DNA of 64,000 nt from Orobanche coerulescens. Its lineage: Eukaryota; Streptophyta; Magnoliopsida; Lamiales; Orobanchaceae. Shown one piece after another: positions 10,585 through 22,167 of the stretch. The notes under the pieces were generated by a model. It was not told the DNA's origin and searched no databases. It was given only the letters and a program-made list of their open reading frames with translations. Position 1 is the first letter of the stretch. The number at the start of each line of letters is the position of its first letter. The stretch lies in contig CM065815.1 of NCBI GenBank assembly GCA_033398695.1, positions 14,005,501-14,069,500 of the forward strand, written 5' to 3'. Position numbers and translations under genes: made by a program.

Positions 10585-12322
10585 TGTAACACCCCCAAAA
10601 CCATCCGGGATAATACAGCGCCGTGGGTCCCGTGCCGGAACCCACCAGGCTAAAAACCATTTTAAAAATGTTTAAAAACGCTAAAAGGCCGATGACAGTA
10701 ATGTTTTAAATACTCAAATATTTTCCAAAATATAGTTCTCAAATACCGTCATCAAATACTATTTGAAAATACAAGGCGAAATGCCAAATCTCGACAGTTT
10801 CAAAATGTACGTTAAGTCACCACTTAAACGTACCGATAAAATAGTTTAGGGAATCAGTTTAACGAAATAACCCAAGTTCGCAAAATGCCAAAAGGCCATT
10901 TTAAAGTTAAACACAAGTTGGTAAAAATACCGGAAAGTCATTTAAAATACACATGCAGCGGAAAAAGAAACAGTTCAAAATATACACAATTGCAGCGGAA
11001 TAAACAACCAAAAGGAATACTAGATTCTCCGAAAACATGCCACAGCCAGTATCACCCGAGAAGCTCATCCCTTCACGACCGCTACTAGCTCGATCTCCGA
11101 GTACCTAAAAAATAAGCCCACGATGGGGTCAGCCACAATACTCAACAATGATATCGATCACATCATCATAATAATTACATACCAATGTAATAACAAAGTA
11201 AGAATACTACCAACGTAATCTTACCATCATAACCTTACCAATCCATCTCAATCCTTACCATAATCCACATTTCTCATTCTCAAATGACGAAATGAACTCA
11301 CAACAAACATCTGTACTGTAATCAAACAATACCAAGAATCCTCAATACATCATCATAACTCATAGCATGAACTGATTCATCCGTGTCAAATCCTATCTGT
11401 AGGATTTGCACCGTCAAATCTCAATCTGGATAAAAACCAATATAACACAATATATCTGTAGATCAACTACCTCACTGCCCGATTCGACCGACACCCTTAC
11501 GGCCGTAACCGGCACCCACCTTACGTACGTAACGGGCCCTTACGGCCGTACCCGGCCACATCCTTACGGCCGTTATCGGCCAGTCCTGACGCCCAGCGAG
11601 TCACTACCGACCGTGATCGGCCATCCCAGCGAGTCACTGCCGACCATGCTCGGCCATCCAGCGAGTCACTGTCGATAGTGATCGGCCACTGCAGGTCCTC
11701 CCGGCCACGACTCGACCGACTGCTTCCTAACGTACGTAACGCTTAATCCATAGCGTACTTAATACGTAAGTTGACTTGCTACAGTATTATACTCATATTA
11801 CATACGTAATACACCCTGTATAGCGTATGTAAATCCATCCGTTGACTCACCTGTCCACATCTGCGCCGAAAGCCGCCGACCATAGGCCCCACTATCCGAT
11901 CACAACTCGGTCCTGTCTGATTCCTCTTGTCACGTACGTAATGCCTTATGCATAACGTACGTAAAGCGTACCAACTTAGCGTACGTAAGTCCTTAAGCTT
12001 AGCGTACGTTAAGAGCTCTATACTTAGCCAAAATCCGACTGTTCCTGTCCGACGTCTTGACATACTGGATACGAACATACGACATACTGAATACACATAT
12101 ACTCAACCCTAAAATATTCTCATACGATATACCTGACATCCAAATTAGTTCAACCTGATATAACATATCCTCAATATAACTGTCAATAAAAAATGTCAAT
12201 TACACAAGTATAACTGTCTCAGTTCTCAACTTATTTTATCCATACTGTATAGACACCAAGCTATACATTATATCTCAGATAAAATAACGCGAAAAATTTA
12301 TACTGAAAATCAGGGTATTACA
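10585..12322 (-). mobile_element. A-array LTR 1 (internally deleted)
   Basis: On the plus strand it runs from TGTAACACCCCC (10585) to GGGTATTACA (12322); the polypurine tract and PBS positions show the element is minus-oriented. Its first 880 bp and last 850 bp match LTR 2 (12711-13570 and about 36120-36977), but the roughly 2.5 kb between is missing at about 11472. The deletion removes the TATA segment, so this copy has the U3 palindromes and the LTR 3' end but no promoter core. The left flank is CGCGC (10580-10584), a candidate target duplication whose partner is outside the window. Confidence 0.85.
11497..12012. repeat. TTACGGCCGTAA / CGTACG palindrome array in A LTR 1
   Basis: A mixture of TTACGGCCGTAA, TTACGTACGTAA and variants such as TTAGCGTACGTAAG and TTAGCGTACGTTAA. 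The sub-block at 11580-11690 instead repeats an AGCGAGTCACTGCCGACC...TGATCGGCC unit three times. The homologous array in LTR 2 (36099-36667) still abuts a TATA box. Confidence 0.8.
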
Positions 12323-12710
12323 TACTACCCTCCTTAAAATAAGTTTCGTCCTCGAAACTTGCAACCTGTCACCAACAATAGATCAATCCAAAATTTCCAA
12401 CTCATCACAAAAACAATCAAGCGTCGCCACAAGCGAATAACCAAACCAATATACTTATAGGTGCGTGAAGCCGATAATATCCCGTGATACTAGCACACGA
12501 CTCCCATACGAAGTCTCAACACAACCAACACACACCAATATCACAAATAGCAATTTGAAAAGATCTCAAAAAAATTTTGGAAGCTCCAAAAATCGGTTTG
12601 ACTCAAAAGTCAGGAAAATCATTTTCAAAACTCACGCCACTACCGTACTGGTAGAGCCACATAACAGACACGCCTGGGTTTCACAAAACCCAAGCTCCGA
12701 TACCATATTC
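12323..12710 (-). mobile_element. A-array internal region 1 (388 bp, non-coding)
   Basis: The complete internal domain between two LTRs. On the minus strand it starts with the PBS TGGTATCGGAGC (12705-12694), 5 bp from LTR 2, and ends with a GTTTCGAGGACGAAAC stem (12358-12343) and the purine tract TTAAGGAGGGTAGTA next to LTR 1. No gag or pol homology exists between them. With priming and plus-strand signals but no proteins, this is a non-autonomous LTR retrotransposon that must borrow enzymes from a relative such as C. Confidence 0.85.
12694..12705 (-). other. Primer-binding site, A internal region 1
   Basis: The minus strand reads TGGTATCGGAGC, one base different from the iMet-complementary TGGTATCAGAGC, 5 bp from the LTR. 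The same variant occurs in A internal region 2, B and SIRE. Confidence 0.8.
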
Positions 12711-14739
12711 TGTAACACCCCCAAAACCATCAGGGATATTACAGCGCCGTGGGCCCCGCGCCGGAACCCACCACGCTAAAAATCATATTAAAAAACGTTC
12801 AAAAATGCCCGAAAGGCCGATGACAGTAATATTTTCCAAATACTCACAAAAGTCATTATAAAATATCAAATACCGTCATGAAAATATCGTTAAAACGTTC
12901 AAGGCCAAAATGCCAAAACTCGGTTTAGGGAATCGGTTTTACGAAATAATCCAAGTTTACGAAGTACCCAAAAAGCCATTTTGAAATGTACACACGATTT
13001 GGTAAAAATACCCGAAAGATATTTTGTAATAGACACACGCAGCGGATAAAACACAGTTCAAAATATACATTTGCAGCGGAAATAAAACAAACAGAAAAGA
13101 ATACTCGATTCCCAAAATAATGCCACGGCCAGTAGCACCCGGGAAGCTCATCTCTTCACGACCGCTACTAGCTCGATCTCCGAGTACCTAAAAATAAAGC
13201 CCACGACGGGGTCAGCCACAATACTCAATAATTATATCGATCACATCACATAAATAATTACATACCAGTGTAATAATACTGTAAGAATACTACCAACATA
13301 ATCTTACCGTCTTAACCTTACCAATCCAAAGCAATCTATACCAATTCGATCCTTACCATAATCCACATTTCGCATTCTCAAATGACGAAATGAACTCAAC
13401 AACAGTCATCTGGACTGAACCAAAACAATACTCAAAATCTCCAAAAACATCATCATAACTCATAAGCGGGAAATAATCTATTTGTGCCAAATCCTGTCCG
13501 TCGGATCGCACAATCAAATACCGATCCTGATAAGAACCAAACATACACAATACATCTGTAGATCAACTAAAACAAAATAATGATAACAAATCCGAAGCAT
13601 CGATGCACAACCCAAACGCTCAAACGATCAATAACCAGATCAAACAATACGTCAACTGAGAATATCACCAACATGACAAACTCCAAGCAAGACCAACAAA
13701 GAATCAACGATGACCGAGAATATCATCAACATGATAAACTCCGACACGATCAACAAAGGATCAACAACGACCGAGAATACCATCAACAAGGTAAACTCCA
13801 AACGATCAACAATAATGGATCTCAAAGAAATAACCTCGACTGTCGAACATACCCCTCGGGCTTATGAAACAACCAGTCGCAAACCGTCGAACATACCCAA
13901 CCATAAATGGAGGATGAACGACCAAACAATATGGCTCAAAGATGGACGTCACAGTACGCCCAATCCGGAAATGTGTCCGTGCACAAGCCACCCCGTGTAT
14001 GTAACACCCCCAATCCACTCAGGGATATTACACGCCGTAGACTCCTTTCCGCAAGGATATAGCAAGAAACTATAAAACAAAACCCATATGCGGTCAATTC
14101 GATTAAAACATAATACCGTAGACCGATTAGGTCTCTCAAAACACAACATATCCGTACATCTGATAAATCAAAATACAACTCGATCTCATAATATATAGAA
14201 TGTCCATCCCATCGAGGATGACAAGGAAAACTCAGACCGACAGATCACTGACGGACAACCGACTACAACTGTGACTAGTATCGCTGCTTTACATCATCCT
14301 CCGAGCCGATCCTGTGGTTGTTCACTCTCCAGTCAGAACACCTGGAATAAATAATAAAATCCCCAACGAGGGGTTAGCGATGGAATCGCTAGCAAGTAAC
14401 CAAGCTATAAAGTTATACATCAAGAATACAACCATTATGAAAATAACCTTTTAACAAGGTAGTAACACGACCCCCGAGTCTAAAGTCTTTTCGAAAATAG
14501 TTCCCACCAAGGAGGATCATAAATATAACTTCAAAACACATTTGAAAGAATAAATGAAGACATCGGGGGTCTCAGTGTAAAATCATGAAAAGATTTGTAA
14601 TTCTCCTTGTCAAAAGGGTTTTCTATCAAAATCATATAGATGGTTCAATTCACAAATGAGCCTCAAAGGCAGAACCACAATCACCAATATAACCGGAATC
14701 CAAGACTCATTCATTCACAGTTTAGAGATATCCAGTCAA

Positions 14740-15130
14740 ATACTCAAATCACCTCCGAGGCCTCGATGAGACCCAACCCGGATTAGTTATCAAAAACAAA
14801 CTCAATCCACCCATAAGTTATCTTGACATCTTACTCGCAAGTAACGATTCTCGGAGCCCTCTATGGACCTACCCGATTATATAACCTTATGGTCAAATCA
14901 TATAAACTGGCCATACTCGCAAGTACGCGCCACCGGAGGCCTCACGGGTCCCTACCCGATTAAACATCATTCAAACACGCCCACAAGTTATCGCGACATC
15001 GCACTCGCAAGTGACGATTCTCGGAGCCCTCTCCAGACCTACCCGATTCGATAACCTTATGGTCAAATCATAGCAACTAGCCGTACTCGCAAGTACGCGC
15101 CGCCGGAGGCCTCACGGGTCCCTACCCGGT
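14740..15130. repeat. Approximately 170-bp tandem repeat in B LTR
   Basis: Two successive units share TCGGAGCCCTCT..GACCTACCCGATT, an ATAACCTTATGGTCAAATCAT segment and CTCGCAAGTACGCGCC. Equivalent points lie 170 bp apart (14851/15021, 14921/15091). The same repeat is in the right LTR (about 32250-32620). Confidence 0.8.
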
Positions 15131-16077
15131 CAATATCTCAATTCACCGATTTCGCAATAACAAGGGTATAACATTCGCCACAATTACACATACGTAAAGT
15201 CATAAGTTAATGCAACCAACACTTTCATAGGGTATAACATTCACGTCACACCATCATTTAGTAAACATTCTTAAAAGTGAACAATACAAACATTTCACAA
15301 TTCCTCGGATAACTACTCACTTCTAAATATCCATCTCGAACATAATACACATGAAATGGTGGTTATCATTCTACAAGAATTTCAATTTATATTCGTATTT
15401 ACTTTCATTGAATCACATTGTTCATTTAAAGTAAGTTACGGTTAAACGTTCGATCACTATCAAGTCCACGTTAAATTCACGAACACACCACATTCTCAAA
15501 GTACAAAAATTATAGACGAGATACTCGCCTCAAGTCCAAAGTGCGCGAAACAATGGGGGAGCTCGACCGGAATCCTTGTATACCTATAATCCTCCGGAAA
15601 ACACAACGAATATACGATCACAACGAGAATTAAGGCCGATAACAATGGAAATCCCGACAAACTATCGAAGGGAAACTCATTGGGACATTTAATCGAACAC
15701 TCAATGTTTGATAATTCCCAAGAACACTCGAATCACCAATCGAGTTGAACAAACTCAAAATACGGATATACTACCCGTAGAACATGATTAATAACGTTCA
15801 ATAACATCAACCGATTCATCAAAATCGGATGAACAACGAAGATTGGAAAGAAATCCTGAAAGTCAACCCTAAGAGATTTCAAGAAATTACCTCGATCCGA
15901 CGAAGAACAAGGATTTGATATTGTTAATCCACACCAAGAACTTGAATAATATGAATTCCCCTGAGATAAACCACCCAAAAATCGCCCACAAATCGCCCAA
16001 GGAGGAGAAGAAGGAAAAATGATGAAATGAGCTTGATCCTCACAAAATCCGTAGAAATAGGCTAATCTGCACTGTGT

Positions 16078-16185
16078 GCCGCGGCACGGGCTGAGTGTAC
16101 CGCGGCCCACGGCCAAAGAAAAACTTCCCGGCACTGGCTTAGTGCCGCGGTCCGGCTAGCAGGGCCCGCGGCCCGCGGTACAGCC
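16078..16185. repeat. GCCGCGGC(A/C)C palindrome array in B LTR
   Basis: Repeated GCCGCGGCAC, CCGCGGCCC and GGCCCGCGGCCCGCGG motifs lie in about 110 bp; the right-LTR copy is at 33550-33652. On the minus strand the array lies just upstream of CCTATTTCTACGG, at the position of the TATA segment in other families. The same motif occurs in the unrelated Athila LTR at 42994-43180. Confidence 0.75.
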
Positions 16186-16939
16186 CGCTCCAGCATCAAA
16201 AGGCACACGGTGCAGTTTTAACTATTTCGACCATAACTCCTTCGTTCGGACTCCGATTGACACACCGTTTAAACCATTGGAAAGCTAACTTTATGCTCTA
16301 TAATACTGGAAATATTCAGAATTTTTGGAGTTTCCAAGAATTTATGGTGATTTTACAAAGTTGAACTCATACTTGAAAAAGTCGCTGAAGAACACGGAAC
16401 TCAATAAAACGACACCGAAACGAACTCGAATGACAAGAAGTATAGAATTAATCATTCTCGTAATGACGAAACTGTCCCAATATAGTTTCTAAGATGGACT
16501 TCCGCCAAAAAAAGAAAATTACCGAAAATCGAAATTGCGGATATTACATACTACCCTCCTTAAAAGAAGTTTCGTCCCGAAACTTAAAACAAGTAGGGAT
16601 AAGCAATATCCCGCCAGGAAAACTCAACGAGATACACAAGAACCAAAAACTCACGCCCAACGGCAAAACGTTACAAGCAACGCAAAGAAACATACGACGT
16701 GAAAACACGCTCCACGACGACCATCACAACGCCACAGGCAGAGACATAATAAAATCAACAAGTGACAAGCGTCATCAAACAGATAGTACAATCGAGTCAA
16801 TTATCCGAACAGTCACAAAGAAAGAGGTACCAATATAAGAAAACATGCACAATCAAGAAAACAGAAAATATACACAAAACGATCCACAAGGACAATCACA
16901 AAAAAAAATTCGGACTACGCCGAAATCCTCACAGCCACA

Positions 16940-17254
16940 CTAGGCATCTCCGTGTCCTTTCGGAGCAGAGACGCAAACTTGATCTCCAAACCTCTCAGCT
17001 ACCGTCTCGCAATGCATAGCTCGGTGATCCACCTGGCCACACTCGAAGCAGCTGACTAACGGTGAACGACAATTCTTCACAGTACGAGACCAGACAACAA
17101 CAATCGGACAACCACAATTGAACAATAATAATCGAACAACAACTACCGAACAACAATGATCAAACAACAATGATCGGACACCAACGACCGAACAACAATG
17201 ATCGAACAATAACGATCGAACAACAATGATCGAACAACAACGATCGAGCATCAA
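16940..17254 (-). pseudogene. Possible gag zinc-knuckle relic plus low-complexity tail
   Basis: A 104-codon minus-strand frame contains CFECGQVDHRAMHC, close to the CX2CX4HX4C gag knuckle and to the second D knuckle CFDCGQEGHRAMFC. The upstream part of the frame is only the translation of an AACAACAATGATCG repeat, so the frame is not a gene. It is best read as the zinc-knuckle part of a chromovirus-like gag fused by chance to repeat DNA. Confidence 0.45.
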
Positions 17255-17260
17255 TGGTCA
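17090..17260. repeat. Short tandem repeat, (CGAACAACAATGAT)n
   Basis: About 12 imperfect units of 13-14 bp (CGAACAACAATGAT, CGAACAACAACGAT, and similar). Similar but looser AACAAC/CGATCAA tracts occur at 13620-13800 and 34740-34860 in the A LTR. Confidence 0.75.
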
Positions 17261-18711
17261 AACAACGACTCTGAAGTTCATACTTCAACTCAAGACATTA
17301 AAAGAACTTGTAGATCTAAAAGACGTTAATTTCGGACAAGGTTCACAAGAATCGAACCGAATCGGAAAAGTCACAACGATAAAAAGATTGATCCGAAATA
17401 AGGTCGCAATCTGTTCGAACGATGGCAACCGAGATACCAAACAAGTTCAAAAAGTATCAATGAACACGAGCGAGTCGATAGAATTGGGAAAGAGAAAATG
17501 CAGAAGTCAAAAATAATACGAGTATTACATTCGACCTCTCATAAAAGAAATGTCATCCCCGCGACTCACAACAACGGAAGCAAGGTAACAACATAAAAAG
17601 AAACCGACAGAAACATCTTTCATGGGCCTCTCAGAGCCGATCCTGATATCTCTGCCGAAGCTCGTACCCCGGCAGACTTGGTAATTAATTCGCAAAATGG
17701 ATTCTGTATCCTTCGAGTCCACACTTGTAATCTGCTACTAGCGGGGAAGGACAATTTGCACGTGCATGCCCCGGCACATCATGGTTGAAACACCTCGGCT
17801 CGGCATACCGAATATACAAATGCTAGATACAATGGAACATAACATTGCAAACAACATACTGGAGATGCCAACTCAGCATAACATATCAACACATACAAAA
17901 ATCACAACAACAACGGCATCGTTCGATGATTACAACGGCCCGAACGATAACCAACATACAATTACTAAACATCACGAAACAACCACGTATGTACACAATC
18001 ATACAAACTCAAGTTCTAACAGCTCGCACGGGTGCGATAACACGCAAATCACCACAAAGCGACAACATTCAATACCAACATCTCACCTCTCACAGAGGGC
18101 TAACACAACAAATGCGTGGAAAACGATTCAACGTTCACGCCACCAATTTGATCCTACTCGGGAGATAACATTCTAACAACAATGCGAACATCATATATAC
18201 ATTCCAGGACCGCAAACAGGAATGATAGGTTTTAAAAACGAAAACCACATTTTTGAGAATAATTTTGGAAATACTAGTTAATCTTGAGTATCACCTTTCA
18301 AAAAGTAGTACAAACATCGTTATCGAGACCTTGAAAAAACATCTTGCGTTTGATAAGAATGAGGACACTTTTCTTTTAGTGAAAGACTTTCATAAATATT
18401 TGACCCTCGGGTCTAAGCAAATGCGTTTCTAAATCTTTGAAAATATCTCAAAATATTTTGGTCCTCCAAGTGGAATAAATTTGAAACCTACAGTGGCACT
18501 AGTAGGCATCTTGAAAATACCGCGAGAAAATAATCCATTTGAAAAGTACGTCTCAAAATTTATTTTCTAAGATACTCAAGGTTTTCAGAAATTTAATAGG
18601 CCAGAATGCCCAAAACTCACACGTATCAACATTTGCTTAACCACCTCGTAATACCCGCATCAAATCGTTCAAAATCAAGACATTACATGTCTTTTACTGG
18701 AAAACAAACAG

Positions 18712-18742
18712 TCGATAATATTACATGCCGTGGATTCCGCGC
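18712..18742 (-). mobile_element. Start of an A-like LTR fragment (left of SIRE)
   Basis: ATAATATTACATGCCGTGGATTCCGCGC corresponds to bases 25-55 of the A LTR. It continues as CCCACCAGGCTAAAAACCG at 30962 once SIRE and its CAGAA duplication are removed. Confidence 0.6.
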
Positions 18743-18747
18743 CAGAA

Positions 18748-19902
18748 TGTTGGCCACTTAAGTATACTGGATACAGTTTGGGAAATCGTTTAAACAACAA
18801 ACTGTATGGAATCTAAATCTGAGTGCGTAGCGGAAGTCTTGGATACAGTTAGTTGCCGCGGATACAGCAACGACGTATTAGGTGTATACTTAATATATCA
18901 CAGTTATTTCAAACAGTAAAAAGCAGAAGGTAAATGATACAGTAATTTAAGTGGTTCGAGGTAAACCCCTCTACGTCCACTGGTCCTCCACACAGGAGTA
19001 AAAAGTTTATTATATAATTACTGCGTACACAACTACGTAATTATAAACAAACCTATCCTTGTATCATTCACACAGATTGATACAAAGAATGTCGCTTTCA
19101 ACCGTTCACACAGATTGGTTAAAGCTTCCTTCTTGACTAGCTTCTTCACACACAGTTCCAAAGCTTCGTCCTTATTCGTCCCACACAGGTCAGAATAACT
19201 TGTTGAGTTCACACAGAGCTCGGTTTTTACACAGAGGTAAAAGGTTAGGTAACCAGGTAAGAACAATGACTTTGAATATCAAGATCTGATGATAGCTGTT
19301 CTTGATGTTTGAGCACTGTATATCTCTTTCGTTTTAACTTGCGATATGCTTTGGAGATATGTTTGCTCAGATGATAACTTGATAGCTTTGAGAGTTACTT
19401 TTATTCGTAATTCGTGACTGATCTTCAATGTCTTCAAGGATATATATAGCCTCTGAAGAAAGTATCCGTTGAGATGTCCGTTTGAATAAGATTTCCTTCA
19501 ACGGGAATATGACATGATCCGGATTTCGCGGGATTCTGAAGATCTGAAGACTGACAGTATTTAAATACTTTATCCTTGAGTATTTAAATACTTCTTTGTT
19601 CAACGGGACTTGACTTGTGTTCTTTCTTGTCCTTTTGTGAACTGTATGGAAGATGATTGTATTTAGGGCATCGAGACAGTTTTCCATACTTGATCTTTTT
19701 ACAAGTCTTCTTCTGTACTGACGAGCTTCACTTATGCTGATTCGAGGCTGGTCTTCGATACATGATAAATCCTTAAGCCTCGATACAGTTTCCTTTACTG
19801 TATTTGGCATATATGTCAAAACCTTCTAAATAACAAATAACACTCGATGCAGGGATCGGGTATCCCGGCTGATTCGATACAGGGTGTTTGTTTTTCCTAA
19901 CA
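18748..19902 (-). repeat. SIRE 3' LTR (left copy, 1155 bp)
   Basis: TGTTGGCCACTTAAG at 18748 to TTTTTCCTAACA at 19902 (plus strand). On the minus strand a TATA box GCTATATATATCC lies at 19450-19438. Compared with the right copy it keeps intact CAG/CTG triplets where the right copy has small indels. Confidence 0.93.
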
Positions 19903-19917
19903 ATTTCCCCCTTTTTG
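19903..19917 (-). other. SIRE polypurine tract
   Basis: The minus strand reads AAAAAGGGGGAAAT immediately before the TGTTAGG start of the 3' LTR, the expected plus-strand primer site. Similar tracts recur at 20960-20972, 23981-23990, 24063-24072 and 24190-24200. Confidence 0.8.
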
Positions 19918-20931
19918 ACAATTTGCCAAGACTAATTTACTTCAACTCTTCGAGTCTTCTTGATGATGCCAAAACCTTCTTCATGAAGCATTCTTCTTCG
20001 ATGACTTCTGGCAGATTTCTTGGTCTCTTGTCAATAGGTCTGACTTAGTGACTTAGTCTACAATAATGAACTGCTCGCAGGCATGTTCGATACAGTTTGA
20101 GATTTATTACAACTTAAGCCTATGATTGGCACGCAGGCACAATCTTACAATGTATTCTAAGTTTACAACTGAAACTATGAACTGTTCGTAGACTAGTTCG
20201 TACAGCTTAATTTTTTCAATCAAGTTTATCTAACTTGAGATTCCTATCAAACAATTTTAAATAATCATACATTAACACAGTAGATTACGAGTTGTAATCT
20301 TTCAAGACAAACAAACTGTTTTATTGATATTCAAAAAGATTGAGTACAAAGTTTGTGTTGAATAGAAATTACAAAAACAAAACTAATATACATAAATTTC
20401 AGCTTTTTATCTTTGATCCGCATGCCTCCATGGTCTCTTTCCTGGCTCATACTCGGTGCCGCGCCACCGCTTTGAAGTGAATCATTGCCTCGTTCTGGTA
20501 AATCGCTCTTCCTTCATATGAACGATCAAAGGCAAGTATCCAATCTTCGGATGGGTGACCCGATCTCCTCTTCTATGTTTTGATTTCATCTCGACTTGGA
20601 GAGGAGCTTACCTTCTTCTAGCATCTTTGAAAACTTGTCTCGCGCCGCCAATGTTTTATAATTTTTGAAGATGGCGGATTCCCGATGAGTCGACAAAATA
20701 TCTCATCAGTTCATTCTTCCTCCAAAGGTGCTTCACTTCTTCGGCGGTTGGGTTGCGGTTGGTTGTGACGTATTCAAGGTCTTTGAACAAGATTTTGCCA
20801 AGGGACATTTGGGTCATGGAATTCTGGTCTGGAGCCTGAAATTCTAAAGCTTTGGGGTTGAGGTGCTAGCTTGTTCAATTCGGCAGCGATACTGCTCTGA
20901 GCAGCCTCAAATTCCCTTTCCTGTTGCAGTC
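19918..20931 (-). other. SIRE region between ORF3b and 3' LTR
   Basis: About 1 kb with no long frame. Parts may be further decayed C-terminal ORF3 sequence. Nothing else is recognised. Confidence 0.4.
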
Positions 20932-21663
20932 TTATTCTCCTTGCAGCTTCTCGTGCTTCTTCCCCCTTTTTGGCTTCATCAAGACTTTGCAGGATATCAA
21001 GAGCGGCGTCCTGTTTGGTCTCGATGCTGAGGAAAGAGTCTGCGACATCTCTTGAATACTTTTGTCATGCGCACGCAGCTGAGAGCTGTTCTCTATCATT
21101 GCACAGGCTGTCTTGGCTTCAGCAATTCTTGTCTTTGAAGCTTCCTCCTTCAGCAGTTGCGCTTGTTTATCCTCCATAATCTTCAAGGCTTGCTTGAAAA
21201 CTTCTGTCAGAAGGATGAATGCGTCGACAACTCGAGATACTTCGTGTTGAAGAGTGGTCATTTCTTCTACTGCAGAGGTGTGCATCCAATTCAGTGCCTT
21301 TTCAACAGAAGATAAAGCGTTTACTGCATCTTGGATAAATACAGTCTGAAGGCCAAGAGCTCGCAGGCGCTCTTTACGTGCAGCAGAGATAGGAGAGTCA
21401 GGCTGGGCGAAGTCTTCAGCGCAGTTCAACCTCCTTACGTTCACGGATGGACGTGAAGTAAGTTGGACATCCTCAGGTTCGTTACCGTCCTCGGATTCCA
21501 AGGTTGCAGGGGCGGGAGTAGCTTCTTGTGGAATGGCGACAGTTGGTTCAGAAGCGTCCTGTGGCGAAGGTTCTGCGGCAGATGTGGATGCAGGAGGGAC
21601 TGAATCCTCCTGTTGGCTTGCAGGAATGGATTCTTCGCCGCAATGTGCTCGTGCCTGCTCCAA
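20932..21663 (-). pseudogene. SIRE extra ORF, C-terminal part (ORF3b)
   Basis: The open frame (243 codons) has no ATG at its 5' end (first codon TTG), so it is a continuation rather than a separate gene. The N-terminal half is rich in Pro, Ser, Ala and Glu. The C-terminal half, from about residue 90 (AARKERLRALGLQTVF), is strongly helical and looks like a coiled coil (SSVEKALNW..AVEEMTTLQHEVSRV). It is separated from ORF3a by about 500 bp of disrupted frame. The most economical reading is that ORF3a and ORF3b were one protein of roughly 850-900 residues, broken by indels. A coiled coil near the end is also described for SIRE env-like proteins. Confidence 0.55.
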
Positions 21664-22167
21664 AATTTCTTGATCTTCCTCGATTGGAGGGACCGATTCC
21701 TCCCGGTCGGGAATGTTCTCCTACCGTGGCGAAGGTGGATTAGCTTGGGTAGATGGCCCTTCGTCTTTCTCGGGAGGAGAGGCGTCTCGGGCTTCGACCT
21801 CTTCACGGCTCAATCTCGGACACCTTGAAGAGCATCGTCGTCATCGTCCGAGTCGGCATCGTCGCTGCCACTTTTGGATTTATGGGAGAGTCCTCGACTT
21901 CTTCTTTCCTTTTCTTCGGCGTCGATTTGTGCGCAGTGGCTTTCAATGAGATCTTTGCAAGAGGCGTTGTCCCATCGGCGGGGCCTCAATTTCGCCGAGT
22001 CACATTTCGGAGACAAATCGCTCTTCGTGGCTCCATTCGCTCCGGTTGTACAAAGGTGTCGTGACGAGCTAGCCTATAGCCTTTCCATTGCGAAATCTTT
22101 CGTACGCTTGTTCAATTTGAACCGAAAGAAGTGTTTGGTTAATGATTGAGTCGGGGAGGGACTTGAA

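Larger units (their letters stand above)
14000..16548 (-). mobile_element. Element B 3' LTR (left copy, 2549 bp)
   Basis: TGTAACACCCCCAATCCACT opens and GCGGATATTACA closes the copy, followed by the purine tract TTAAGGAGGGTAGTA on the minus strand. It is highly similar to the right copy (31527-34020). It has an internal tandem repeat of about 170 bp (14740-15130) and a CCGCGG-type palindrome array (16078-16185). Confidence 0.9.
16549..18742 (-). other. Element B internal region, 3' part; decayed
   Basis: Starts with the conserved purine tract and the GTTTCGTCCCGAAAC stem (16569-16583). Minus-strand frames give one possible zinc knuckle, CFECGQVDHRAMHC (in 16940-17254), in which the usual Gly before His is Asp. 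A second boundary resembling an LTR end plus purine tract occurs at about 17522-17560 (GAGTATTACA, then ACCTCTCATAAAAGAAATGTCATCC). This suggests an older insertion or duplicated 3' end inside B. From 17560 to 18700 I recognise no protein domain. Confidence 0.5.

Noticed and set aside
12465..12779. A 104-codon plus-strand frame present in both A internal regions (also 37119-37433)
   Set aside because: It runs antisense to the element, crosses the primer-binding site into the LTR, and is shared only because the DNA is duplicated.
15733..16134. Minus-strand frame of 133 codons in the B LTR, repeated as 157 codons at 33205-33678
   Set aside because: Present in both LTRs because they are copies; it covers the palindrome array and leader, and has no recognisable domain or good start context.
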